Made by a program: the position numbers and the translations under genes. Below are positions 1-9,772 of a stretch of DNA of 64,000 nucleotides, piece by piece (position 1 is the first letter of the stretch; every line of letters begins with the position of its first letter). Source of the stretch: Luteimonas sp. S4-F44 (GTDB lineage: Bacteria > Pseudomonadota > Gammaproteobacteria > Xanthomonadales > Xanthomonadaceae); NCBI RefSeq assembly GCF_022637415.1, contig NZ_CP093340.1, positions 1,302,001-1,366,000 of the forward strand, in the 5' to 3' direction. A model generated the notes under the pieces. That model saw nothing but the letters and a program-made list of their open reading frames with translations. It was not told the DNA's origin and ran no database searches.

Positions 1-434
1 GCCAGTCGGGGTTCCTGTACTTCTACGACCACGGATATCCCGCGACCGATACCGCCGGGCTGCACGCGTTCCACGCCAGCGAACTGCCGTATGTCTTCGG
101 CACCCTGGATCGCACTTCGCCCAATTGGCCCCGGATTCCCGACACCGCGGGCGAGCGCGCGCTGTCGGACGCGATGGTGGGGTACTGGGCCGCCTTCGCG
201 CGCGACGGCCGGCCGGCCGCCGACGGTGCGCCGGCGTGGCGGGCCTACGGCGACGCGCGCGCCTACATGGCCTTCAAGGCCGAGCCGCGTCCGGGCGAAC
301 ACCTCATGCCGGGCATGTACGAGCTGGTCGAAACCGTCGTGTGCCGGCGCCGCGCCAAGGGTGATCTGCCCTGGCACTGGAACGTCGGCCTGGCCGCGCC
401 GCCGTTGCCCGCCGGAGTGACTGGATGTCCGTGA
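1..434 (+). CDS. Carboxylesterase (type B family), C-terminal fragment
   Basis: The open frame enters from the left edge (first whole codon at 3) and stops at 432-434, so only about 143 C-terminal residues are visible. The string HASELPYVFG, near visible residue 26, is the family motif carrying the catalytic histidine. YWAAFARDGRP further on is the usual C-terminal segment of type B carboxylesterases. The nucleophilic serine elbow lies outside the window. The stop overlaps the start of the acyl-CoA ligase by 10 nt, so the two are probably co-translated. In this context the enzyme could hydrolyse an ester whose acid part is then activated and beta-oxidised; the substrate is unknown. Family confidence is good, specificity is not. 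Confidence 0.8.
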   Translation, partial: QSGFLYFYDHGYPATDTAGLHAFHASELPYVFGTLDRTSPNWPRIPDTAGERALSDAMVGYWAAFARDGRPAADGAPAWRAYGDARAYMAFKAEPRPGEHLMPGMYELVETVVCRRRAKGDLPWHWNVGLAAPPLPAGVTGCP

Positions 435-2032
435 TCCACGGGGAGATGCAGCGCTATGCGCTGACCCTCGACAAGTTCCTGGCGCATGCGGCCAAGTGGC
501 ATCCCGACGCGGAGGTGGTCAGTGCCCGCGATGGTGATGGCGCCGATCGGATCGGCTATGCGCAGTTGCAGCAGCGCAGCCAACAGGTGTCGGCGGTACT
601 GGCCGGTCTGGGCGTGGGCCACGGCGACGTGGTCGCGACCCTGGCATGGAACACGCGCGCTCATGTCGAGGTTTGGTATGCGGTGATGGGCATGGGGGCG
701 GTCTGCCACACCCTCAATCCGCGCCTGGGCGACGCGCAGCTGGTCGAAATGCTGGACAAATCCCAGGCACGGGTGCTGATCGTCGCCCACGATCTCGCAC
801 CGGTGGCGCATCGCCTCGCCGCGCAGGCGCGTGCGATCGAGCGCGTGCTGTCGATCGACGGCGCGGCGGGCGAGGGCGGCGATGCGCCGGCGATCACGCC
901 GCTGTACGCGCTGCTCGAGGCGGCGGGCGGGGCGTACGCATGGGGCAATTTCGACGAGCACGCGCCCTGCGGCCTGTGCTTCACCTCGGGCACGACCGGT
1001 GCCCCCAAAGGCGTCACCTACACCCATCGCGGCAATTTCCTGCATACGCTGCGCACGCTGCAGGCCGATGCGATGGCGCTTTCGAACCGGGACAGTGTGC
1101 TGCTCGCGGTGCCGATGTTCCATGCCAATGGTTGGGGCGTGCCATTCGCCACGCCTGCTGTGGGCGCGCGCTTGGTCCTGCCCGGGCGGCATCTGGATGG
1201 CGCCCGCCTGGCCGCGCTGATCAACGCCGAGTCGGTGACCGTGGCGGTGGGGATCGCCACGGTCTGGCTGGCGCTGGTCGAGCACCTGGAAGCGACCGGT
1301 GGGCAGACGCCTTCGCTGCAGCGGGTCGTCGTCGGGGGGGCGCCCTTGGCGCCGGCGCTGATGCAGCGGATCGAGCAGCGGCTGGGCGCGACGGTGCAGA
1401 CCAGTTGGGGCATGACCGAGTTGTCGCCGACGGGCACCGTGGCCGCGCCGGATGACCCGGCACGCGCGGCGCATCGCGCCGGGCGGCCGGCGATCGGCAT
1501 GGACCTGCTGCTGACCGACGCCGATGGCGTCGCGCTGCCCGAACAGCGCGACACCGAGGGGCACCTGCGCGTGCGCGGTGCGAGCGCGATTCAGCGTTAC
1601 TTCGGCGACACCCGGCCGGCGGTCGACGAGGCCGGCTGGTTCCCGACCGGCGATCTGGCGCGGATCGATCGCGCGGGCCACCTGATGATCACCGGACGCG
1701 CCAAGAACCTGATCAAGTCCGGCGGCGAATGGATCAATCCTGCCGAGATCGAAGAGATCGTCGGCGCGTTCCCGGACGTCTCGCTCGCGGCGGTCATCGG
1801 GCGCGAACACCCGAAATGGGGCGAGCGCCCCGTGCTGCTGGTGGAGATGCGCGAAGGCAGCGCGACCACCGACGCGGCGCTGCTCGCGTCGCTGCGCGCC
1901 CGCGTGGTCTCGTGGTGGGTGCCCGATTCGGTGATCCGGTTGGCACGCATGCCTTTGGCAGCGACCGGTAAAATTGACAGAATGCGCTTGAGAGCCGAAT
2001 TCGGCGGCGCAGGCGGAGACCCCGGGGCATGA
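425..2032 (+). CDS. Medium/long-chain acyl-CoA ligase (AMP-forming)
   Basis: This 535-residue cytosolic protein is an ANL-superfamily ligase that would activate a carboxylic acid to its CoA thioester via an acyl-adenylate. The phosphate-binding motif TSGTTGAPKG lies near residues 186-196, the WGMTELSPTG adenylate motif near 327, the GWFPTGD hinge region near 404, and the C-terminal ATGKIDR with the catalytic lysine near 514. Length fits AlkK/FadD-like enzymes (about 540 residues). It overlaps the upstream esterase and is followed after 45 nt by a TetR gene. Its place at the head of a beta-oxidation set suggests it feeds that set. Chain length and branching of the substrate cannot be read from the sequence. 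Confidence 0.88.
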   Translation: MSVIHGEMQRYALTLDKFLAHAAKWHPDAEVVSARDGDGADRIGYAQLQQRSQQVSAVLAGLGVGHGDVVATLAWNTRAHVEVWYAVMGMGAVCHTLNPRLGDAQLVEMLDKSQARVLIVAHDLAPVAHRLAAQARAIERVLSIDGAAGEGGDAPAITPLYALLEAAGGAYAWGNFDEHAPCGLCFTSGTTGAPKGVTYTHRGNFLHTLRTLQADAMALSNRDSVLLAVPMFHANGWGVPFATPAVGARLVLPGRHLDGARLAALINAESVTVAVGIATVWLALVEHLEATGGQTPSLQRVVVGGAPLAPALMQRIEQRLGATVQTSWGMTELSPTGTVAAPDDPARAAHRAGRPAIGMDLLLTDADGVALPEQRDTEGHLRVRGASAIQRYFGDTRPAVDEAGWFPTGDLARIDRAGHLMITGRAKNLIKSGGEWINPAEIEEIVGAFPDVSLAAVIGREHPKWGERPVLLVEMREGSATTDAALLASLRARVVSWWVPDSVIRLARMPLAATGKIDRMRLRAEFGGAGGDPGA

Positions 2033-2077
2033 GGCCCCGACGCGGCGCACGCCGGGCGACGAGTTGGAGACGGCAAC

Positions 2078-2812
2078 GTGCAGAAGGACGCGATTTCCCC
2101 GCCCGGGAAAGCGAGCAAGGCCAAGCGGGGCAGATCGGGAGCGAAGCGTCCGACCAAGGCCGAGCAGCGCGCGGAGATGACCGAGCAGATTCTCGATGTG
2201 GCCGAGCACCTGTTCTCCCGGGATGGCTTCTACGGCGTGACGCTCAAGGACGTGGCCAAGCGCGTCGGCGTGCACCACACCCTGCTCAACTACTACTTCA
2301 ACGACAAGCAGACGCTGTTCGATGCGGTCATCGCGCGCCGGGCGGGTGTGACCAGCAGCGCGCGCATGCGTGCGCTCGATGCCTACGAGGCGACCTGCGG
2401 CGACACGCCGACGCTCGAGGGCGCGTTGCACGCCTTCCTCGACACCGACCTGGATCTCTACAGCCAGGGCGGCGAGAACTGGAAGAGCTACGGCGCGCTC
2501 GGTGCGCTGATGTCCAACACCCCGCACGGTGGCGAGTTGATGGACAAGCATTTCGATCCGGTGGTGTTGCGCCTGATCGCGTTGCTCAAGAGGGCGATGC
2601 CCGAGTGCGCCGAAGAGGATCTGTTCTGGGGCTATCACTTCGTGACCGGCGCGCTGATGTTGACGCTGGCACGCACCGGCCGCATCGACCGGCTCTCGGG
2701 CGGCCTGTGTCGATCGGACGACTACGAAGCGGTCAAGGCGCGCATGGCGACGTTCATGGCCGCCGGCTTCCGGGCGATCGGCGAGCGACGGGACAACGAC
2801 GCGGCGGGCTGA
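2078..2812 (+). CDS. TetR/AcrR-family transcriptional regulator
   Basis: The 244-residue protein starts with GTG and has a basic, lysine-rich tail of about 30 residues before the helix-turn-helix. The HTH region (about residues 35-80) includes FSRDGFYGVTLKDVAKRVGV and the typical LNYYFNDKQTLFDAV recognition segment. The rest is the all-helical ligand-binding domain. It sits inside the acyl-CoA cluster on the same strand, so a role as acyl-CoA-responsive repressor of the cluster, like FadR or PsrA of the TetR family, is likely. That is inference, since no operator was identified. No later start gives a better fit, because the next ATG lies within the HTH. Confidence 0.85.
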   Translation: MQKDAISPPGKASKAKRGRSGAKRPTKAEQRAEMTEQILDVAEHLFSRDGFYGVTLKDVAKRVGVHHTLLNYYFNDKQTLFDAVIARRAGVTSSARMRALDAYEATCGDTPTLEGALHAFLDTDLDLYSQGGENWKSYGALGALMSNTPHGGELMDKHFDPVVLRLIALLKRAMPECAEEDLFWGYHFVTGALMLTLARTGRIDRLSGGLCRSDDYEAVKARMATFMAAGFRAIGERRDNDAAG

Positions 2813-2861
2813 GTCCGCACACCGCCCCGTCGGTTCTTTCATACAGACGGGGAATGCAGCA

Positions 2862-3740
2862 ATGCCATTGAAGCAACGTGTCGCCATCATCACCGGCGCC
2901 GGCGGCGGACTGGGCCGCCAGCACGCGCTCTACCTGGCGCGCAAGGGCGCGCGGGTGCTGATCAACGATCTGGTGGCCGAGCCGGCCGACGCGGTGGCTG
3001 ACGAGATCCGCGCGGCGGGTGGCGAGGCCATCGCTGTCGCCACCTCCGTGACCGACGCGGCTGGTGTCGAGGCGATGGCGGCACGCGCCATCGAGGCCTG
3101 GGGGCGTATCGATATTCTGGTGAACAACGCCGGCATCCTGCGCGACAAAAGCTTCGCCAAGATGACGATCGACGACTTCCGCCGGGTCGTGGACGTGCAC
3201 CTGATCGGCACGGCGATCTGCTGCAAGGCGGTCTGGGACACGATGCGCGCGCAGCAGTACGGCCGCATCGTCATGACGACCTCCTCATCGGGTCTGTACG
3301 GCAACTTCGGCCAGGCCAACTACGGCGCGGCCAAGATGGCGCTGGTCGGGCTGATGCAGACCCTGGCCATCGAAGGGGCCAAGTGCGGCATCCGCGTCAA
3401 CAGCCTGGCGCCGACGGCCGCCACCGGCATGACCGCGGGTGTGCTGCCCGATGACAGCCTGCGCGCGCTGGACCCGGCGCTCGTCAGCCCGGCGCTGCTG
3501 CCGCTGGTCGTCGAGGACGCGCCGACGCGCGCCATCGTTTGTGCCGGCGCCGGGCATTTCGCCCGCGCCTACGTGACGCTGACCCAAGGGCGCCAGTTGG
3601 GCGCGAACGCGGGTGAGCGCCTGATCGCCGAATGGGACGCGATGTCCGATCCGACCGGGCAGATCGTCCCGGACTACGGATTCGTCCAGGCCGAACGCGA
3701 GGTGGCCAGCGCGCGCCCGGCGGACGCTGTCTCGACGTGA
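2862..3740 (+). CDS. SDR-family (3R)-hydroxyacyl-CoA dehydrogenase-like oxidoreductase
   Basis: The 292-residue short-chain dehydrogenase has the glycine-rich NAD-binding motif TGAGGGLGR near residues 11-19, the NNAG motif near 90, and a catalytic Ser plus YxxxK set in SSSGLYGNFGQANYGAAK. The sequence resembles the dehydrogenase domain of multifunctional enzyme type 2, which oxidises (3R)-hydroxyacyl-CoA. Length is a little above a minimal SDR because of a C-terminal extension, also seen in MFE-2-like single-domain proteins. It lies 49 nt after the TetR gene. The assignment to hydroxyacyl-CoA is by resemblance and context; other alcohol substrates are possible. Confidence 0.78.
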   Translation: MPLKQRVAIITGAGGGLGRQHALYLARKGARVLINDLVAEPADAVADEIRAAGGEAIAVATSVTDAAGVEAMAARAIEAWGRIDILVNNAGILRDKSFAKMTIDDFRRVVDVHLIGTAICCKAVWDTMRAQQYGRIVMTTSSSGLYGNFGQANYGAAKMALVGLMQTLAIEGAKCGIRVNSLAPTAATGMTAGVLPDDSLRALDPALVSPALLPLVVEDAPTRAIVCAGAGHFARAYVTLTQGRQLGANAGERLIAEWDAMSDPTGQIVPDYGFVQAEREVASARPADAVST

Positions 3741-3819
3741 CCTCTGCCCGGCGTCCGCGTGCGGCGGTGACGCCGTCGCCGCCCGTTCCCCTGTCCTCCA
3801 AGCACTGTCGGAGAGCGCC

Positions 3820-5890
3820 ATGCCCATCCTGACGACCCGGCACGACGCGTGCGTCGTACTTGAGTTCTCCTCGCCCCCGGTCAATGCCCTCGGGCGTGAG
3901 CTGGCCGAGGCGCTGGCCCGCGACATCGTGAACGTCGGGTCCGAACCGGGGACGCGCGCCATCGTCCTGACCGGGGCGGGCAGGCTGTTCTGCGCGGGTG
4001 CGGATGTCGCCGAACTCGGTCGTCAGCCCGGTCCGGCAGCGGCGATCCGCGCGTTGATCGAGACCGTGGAGGCCTCTCCGGTGCCGGTCGTCGCCGCCAT
4101 CCACGGCTTGGCCTATGGCGGCGGCCTCGAACTGGCGCTGGCCTGTCATGCCCGCGTGGCGACGCCCGATGCGCGTTTCGCATTTCCCGAGGTGACGCTG
4201 GGTCTGCTGCCGGGGGCTGGTGGCACCCAGCGCACGCCACGCCTGACGGGTGTGGCGGCGGCGCTGTCGCTGTTGATGGACGGCAAGCCGATCGCGGCGG
4301 ACCGAGCCTTGGCCATCGGCTTGATCGATGCGATCGCCGATGGCGACCTGCGCCTGTGTGCGGCCGGGTATGCGCGCACGCTGGGCGAGGAATGGGGGCG
4401 GGTCCGCGATCGCAGTGTGCCGTTGGACGGCGCGAAGGCGGCGATCGCGTCGGCGCGCGAAGCGGCGGGCCGGCGCCGCGATGGTGGTGCGGCCGCGGCC
4501 ATCGTCGATTGCGTCGAAGCGGCGATCGCGCACACCTTCGATGCCGGCCTCGCCTTCGAACGCCGCCTGTTCGAGACCTTGCTCGCCGATCCCGCATCGC
4601 GCGGCTTGCGGCATGTCTTTCTGGCCGAGCGCGCAGCGGCGCGGCTGCCCGCGCCCTTGGCCGGCGGTGCCGCGCGACCGGTCGGCAAGGTCGCGGTCAT
4701 CGGCGCCGGCGTGATGGGATCGGGAATCACCACGGCCCTGCTGGCCGCGGGCCTGCCGGTCGCGCTGGTCGACCCCGAACCCGCGGCGCTGGAACGGGCC
4801 ATCTCCCGGGTCGGCGAGGCGTTTCGCCGTGACGAACAGAAAGGGCGCATGTCCGGCGAGGTCGTGCAGGCGCGGCTGGCCGCGTTGGCGACGACCACTG
4901 AGATCGAAGCCGCGGTCGCCGATGCGGACCTGGTGATCGAGGCGGTGTTCGAAGACATGGCGGTCAAGCGCGAGGTGTTCGCAGTGCTCGATCGCGCGGC
5001 GAAACCCGGCGCGATCCTCGCCAGCAACACCTCGACCCTGGACGTCGACGCCCTTGCCGATGGGGTCCGCGATCCCGGACGTGTGCTGGGGCTGCACTTC
5101 TTCAGCCCCGCCAATGTGATGCGCCTGGTCGAGATCGTGCGCGGCGCCCGCACGCGCCCCGAGGTGCTGGGCACGGCGATGGCGTTCGTGCGCAGGATCG
5201 GCAAAGTCGGTGTGGTCGCCGGGGTCTGCGACGGCTTCATCGGCAACCGGATGTTCGAGGAACTGCTGCGGCAGGCCTACTTCCTGCTCGAGGCGGGTGC
5301 GCTGCCGCAGCAGGTGGATCGTGCGATGGAGGACTTCGGTTTTGCGATGGGACCGTTTCGAGTCATGGACCTGGCCGGTCAGGATATCGGCTGGCGGATC
5401 CGCCAGCGTCGCGCGATCGAGCAGCCCGAACGTCCGTATTCGGTGATTCCCGACCGGATCTGCGAGCTTGGGCGCTTCGGTCAAAAAACCGGGGCTGGTT
5501 TCTATCGCTATCCCGACGGACGCAAGGCCGTGGTGGACCCGGACATCGATGCCCTGGTGATCGCGTACTCGCGCGAGATCGGCATCGAACGTCGCACGAT
5601 TGCCGACAACGAGATCGTCGAGCGCTGCGTGTTGGCGCTGGTCAACGAGGGCGCGCGCCTGCTGGATGAGGGGATCGCCTGGCGCGCGGCCGACATTGAC
5701 GTGGTGTGGACGGCGGGCTATGGCTTTCCGGCGACGCGCGGTGGCCCGATGTTCTATGCCGAGCAGATCGGTTTGTCGCAGGTGTTGGCATCGATCGAGC
5801 GCTTCGCCGCCGGCGATCACAGCTGGGCCTGGCAACCGGCCGATCTGCTGCGGCGACTGGCACGCACGCACCGTGGTTTCGGAGACGCCG

Positions 5891-5898
<8 letters not shown>
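3820..5898 (+). CDS. Bifunctional enoyl-CoA hydratase / 3-hydroxyacyl-CoA dehydrogenase
   Basis: The 692-residue protein fuses an N-terminal crotonase domain (about residues 1-190) with an NAD-binding 3-hydroxyacyl-CoA dehydrogenase (from about 285). The crotonase has the oxyanion-hole segment FCAGADV, and both catalytic glutamates are present, in GGGLELALA and FPEVTLGLLPGAGGTQR. The dehydrogenase has VAVIGAGVMGSG for NAD and HFFSPAN with the catalytic histidine. Domain order and length match the monomeric FadJ/peroxisomal EHHADH type. It would hydrate a 2-enoyl-CoA and oxidise the (3S)-hydroxyacyl-CoA. Its TAA stop overlaps the ATG of the next SDR by 8 nt. Confidence 0.9.
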
Positions 5899-6685
<787 letters not shown>

Positions 6686-6687
6686 GC

Positions 6688-8484
6688 ATGGCCGTCCCGT
6701 TGCTTGACCGTCGCGATCTCGACTTCCTGCTGTTCGACTGGCTGCGGATCGAGTCGCTGCTCGCGTGTCCGTACTATGCCGGACACACGCGCGACACCGT
6801 GACCGCCGTGCTCGACCTCAGCGAACGGCTGGCCACCGGCGCCTTCCTGCCTGCACTCAAGCCCAGTGATCGGTACGAGCCGAGACTGACGCCCGATGGG
6901 GTCGAACTGGCGCCGGAGGTCGTGGCTGCGGTCCGCCAGTATGCGCAGGCCGGGCTGCTGGCGGGTCCGTTCGCGCAGTCGGTCGAGGGCATGCAGTTGC
7001 CACACCTGCTGCATGATGCCTCGCTTGCTTATTGCATGGCGGCCAGCCTCGCGACGGCTGCCTATCCGATGCTCACGATTGCCAATGCGCGTCTGCTGGT
7101 CGCGTTCGGCAGCGCAGCGCAAGTGGCGGCATTCGCGCTGCCGCAGATTCGCGGCGAGGCCCTGGGCACGATGTGCCTGTCCGAGCCGCAGGCCGGCTCG
7201 TCGCTGGCCGACATCCGCACGCTGGCGGTGCCCGATGGCGAGGACGCGCTGGGGGCGCGTTATCGGTTGCACGGTCACAAAATGTGGATCTCGGCGGGTG
7301 ACCACGACATCACTCGGGACATCGTGCATCTGGTGCTGGCCAGAACGCCCGATGCGAGCGGCGTGCCGCTGCCGGGCATCGGCGGCATCTCCCTGTTCGT
7401 GGTGCCCAAGTGGCTCCCGGACGGCACCCGCAACGACATCGCGGTGGCCGGGCTGAACCACAAGATGGGCTATCGCGGCACGTCCAACTGTCTGCTCAAT
7501 TTCGGCGAAGGCCTGCACGCGCCGTCGGGGGCGGCAGGCGCGCTCGGATGGCGCGTCGGGAACGCGGGCGAAGGCCTGGCGCAGATGTTCCACATGATGA
7601 ACGAGGCGCGCACCGGTGTCGGACTCGGGGCCGCCGCGGCCGGCTGCCGTGGGCACTTGCTGTCGGTGGACTACGCGCGCAGTCGGGTGCAGGGGCGCGT
7701 GACCTGTGGCGACGGCACCCAGCGGCCGGCCGCGATCATCGAGCATGCGGACGTCAAACGCATGTTGCTGGCGCAGAAGGCCTATGCGGAAGGCGCGCTG
7801 GCACTGGTGCTGTACGCCGCGCGCCTGCTGGACGAGCAACAGACAGGTGATGCGAAGCAAGCCGCATATACGGGCCGGCTGCTCGACCTGCTCACGCCCG
7901 CGGTCAAGACCTGGCCGTCCGAGTACGGCCTGGCGGCCAACGACCTCGCGATCCAGATCCACGGCGGCTACGGCTACACCCGGGACTACGACGTCGAGCA
8001 GCTCTACCGTGACAACCGGCTCAATCCGATCCACGAGGGCACCACCGGCATCCAGGCGCTCGACCTGCTGGGCCGCAAGCTGCTGCGCGACCGCGGCGCG
8101 GCATTGGCCGATCTGCGCATACGGGTCGACGCCACCGTGGCCGCGAGCCGCCTGCAGCCGGCGCTGGCGGTGCATGCGGCGCAGTTGGACGCCACATGGG
8201 CGCATGTCGGGCAGGTGGTCGAAGCCCTGACGGCATCGGACGGGCCGGACATCCTCGACGATGCGACGCTCGTCCTGTGGTCGTTCGGTCACGCCGTGGT
8301 CGCCTGGCTCTGGCTCGACATGGCCTGCCTGTGCACCGAGGGCACGCCGTTCCATCGCGGTAAACGGGCCGCCGCCCGCTATTTCTTCGAGTACGAGCTG
8401 CCGAAGGTCGCCGCCTGGCTCGATCAGGCCGCGGCCCGCAGCGATTTGCTGGCGTCGACCACGCCCGACGACTTCCATCCCTGA
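6688..8484 (+). CDS. Acyl-CoA dehydrogenase (FadE-like, about 600 aa)
   Basis: The 598-residue flavoprotein belongs to the large acyl-CoA dehydrogenases. It has the FAD-binding segment TMCLSEPQAGSSLADI, the HKMWISAGDHD strand, and the C-terminal QIHGGYGYTRDYDVEQLYRD followed by IHEGTTGIQALDLLGRK with the catalytic glutamate. A C-terminal helical extension after residue 480 is typical of this subgroup. The ATG at 6688 lies 2 nt after the SDR stop, so the pair is tightly coupled; a longer upstream frame overlaps the SDR and is discarded. It would introduce the C2-C3 double bond of the pathway's acyl-CoA. Confidence 0.88.
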   Translation: MAVPLLDRRDLDFLLFDWLRIESLLACPYYAGHTRDTVTAVLDLSERLATGAFLPALKPSDRYEPRLTPDGVELAPEVVAAVRQYAQAGLLAGPFAQSVEGMQLPHLLHDASLAYCMAASLATAAYPMLTIANARLLVAFGSAAQVAAFALPQIRGEALGTMCLSEPQAGSSLADIRTLAVPDGEDALGARYRLHGHKMWISAGDHDITRDIVHLVLARTPDASGVPLPGIGGISLFVVPKWLPDGTRNDIAVAGLNHKMGYRGTSNCLLNFGEGLHAPSGAAGALGWRVGNAGEGLAQMFHMMNEARTGVGLGAAAAGCRGHLLSVDYARSRVQGRVTCGDGTQRPAAIIEHADVKRMLLAQKAYAEGALALVLYAARLLDEQQTGDAKQAAYTGRLLDLLTPAVKTWPSEYGLAANDLAIQIHGGYGYTRDYDVEQLYRDNRLNPIHEGTTGIQALDLLGRKLLRDRGAALADLRIRVDATVAASRLQPALAVHAAQLDATWAHVGQVVEALTASDGPDILDDATLVLWSFGHAVVAWLWLDMACLCTEGTPFHRGKRAAARYFFEYELPKVAAWLDQAAARSDLLASTTPDDFHP

Positions 8485-8496
8485 CGAGTCCGCTTC

Positions 8497-9675
8497 ATGA
8501 CCGACATTTTCATCGTCTCCGGCGTCCGCACTGCGATCGGGACCTTCGGCGGCGCACTCAAGGACACGCCGCCTTCGGTGCTCGGCGTCACCACCGCGCG
8601 GGAGGCGATCGCGCGTGCCGGCGTGCCCGTCGATGCCATCGGCCATGCCGTCTATGGCCAGGTGTTGCCGAGCGAGCCGCGCGATGCCTACATGGCGCGC
8701 ATCGTCGCCATCGAGTCCGGCCTGCCGGTGGAAACGCCCGCGCTGACCGTCAACCGCCTGTGCGGCTCAGGCCTGCAGGCTATCGTGTCGGCGGCACAGG
8801 CACTGTGGCTCGGCGACTGTTCGGTGGCACTGGCCGGTGGCGCGGAATCGATGAGCCGCACGCCGTTCTACCTGCACACGCATCGCTGGGGACGCAAGCT
8901 CGGCGACGCGGCGCTGGTGGACGGTCTGAACGAAGGCCTGAAGGACCCGTTCGACCACGTGTTGATGGGCGTTACCGCCGAGCATGTCGCGCGACGTCAC
9001 GGGATCGACCGCGCCCGGCAGGACGCCCTCGCGCTGGAGAGCCACCGGCGCGCCGCGGTCGCCATCGCCGAAGGACGCTTTGACAGCCAGATCGTGCCCG
9101 TGCGGGTGGGGCGGCGCGGCCGCGAAACCGACTTTCGCAACGATGAGCACGTGCGCACCGATCTTCGCGCCGACGACCTCGCCGGCCTGCGCCCGGTGTT
9201 CCAGGCCGACGGCACGGTGACCGCCGGCAATGCATCGGGCATCAACGACGGCGCCGCCTCGCTGGTGCTGGCCACGGGCGAGGCGGTTCGGCGCCACGAC
9301 CTCAAACCGCTCGCGCGCCTGGTCGCCTATGCCCATGCCGGCGTCGAGCCGTTGTCCATGGGCATGGGACCGGTGCCGGCCACGCGTGCGGTGCTGGCGC
9401 GTGCCGGGCTCGCGGTCGACGCACTGGACGTAATCGAATCCAATGAAGCCTTCGCAGCGCAGGCCTGCGCGGTGTCAGACGCGCTTGCGCTGGATACGGC
9501 CAAGGTCAATCCCAACGGCAGCGGCATCGCGCTGGGCCATCCGGTTGGCGCGACCGGCGCGATCATCACCGTGAAGCTGGTGCACGAGTTGCAACGCACG
9601 GGCGGCCGTTACGGACTGGCGACCATGTGCATCGGCGGCGGGCAGGGCATTGCCGCGATCTTCGAGCGGACCTGA
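8497..9675 (+). CDS. Acetyl-CoA C-acyltransferase (thiolase)
   Basis: The 392-residue thiolase has all catalytic landmarks: the acyl-accepting Cys89 in NRLCGSGLQ, the GHPVGATGA histidine motif, and the C-terminal CIGGGQG cysteine. Length is normal for the family. It starts 12 nt after the acyl-CoA dehydrogenase and is the last gene of the co-directional set. It would cleave 3-ketoacyl-CoA to acetyl-CoA and a shortened acyl-CoA. A biosynthetic acetoacetyl-CoA thiolase cannot be excluded on sequence alone, but the neighbours favour degradation. About 97 nt separate it from the convergent mutS. Confidence 0.9.
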   Translation: MTDIFIVSGVRTAIGTFGGALKDTPPSVLGVTTAREAIARAGVPVDAIGHAVYGQVLPSEPRDAYMARIVAIESGLPVETPALTVNRLCGSGLQAIVSAAQALWLGDCSVALAGGAESMSRTPFYLHTHRWGRKLGDAALVDGLNEGLKDPFDHVLMGVTAEHVARRHGIDRARQDALALESHRRAAVAIAEGRFDSQIVPVRVGRRGRETDFRNDEHVRTDLRADDLAGLRPVFQADGTVTAGNASGINDGAASLVLATGEAVRRHDLKPLARLVAYAHAGVEPLSMGMGPVPATRAVLARAGLAVDALDVIESNEAFAAQACAVSDALALDTAKVNPNGSGIALGHPVGATGAIITVKLVHELQRTGGRYGLATMCIGGGQGIAAIFERT

Positions 9676-9772
9676 TCGCGGACGCCCTGGCGCGACACGA
9701 AGCAGCGGCCCGCGGTGTTCGTCGGCACGCCCGCTCACGCCGATCGCGCATCGCGTGCCGGCAGTCGTCGTC

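Noticed and set aside
263..2893. An 876-codon open frame on the minus strand opposite the ligase and TetR genes
   Set aside because: It is Arg/His/Gln/Ala-rich, has no domain, and lies antisense to two well-supported genes. Such frames are expected in DNA of this GC content.
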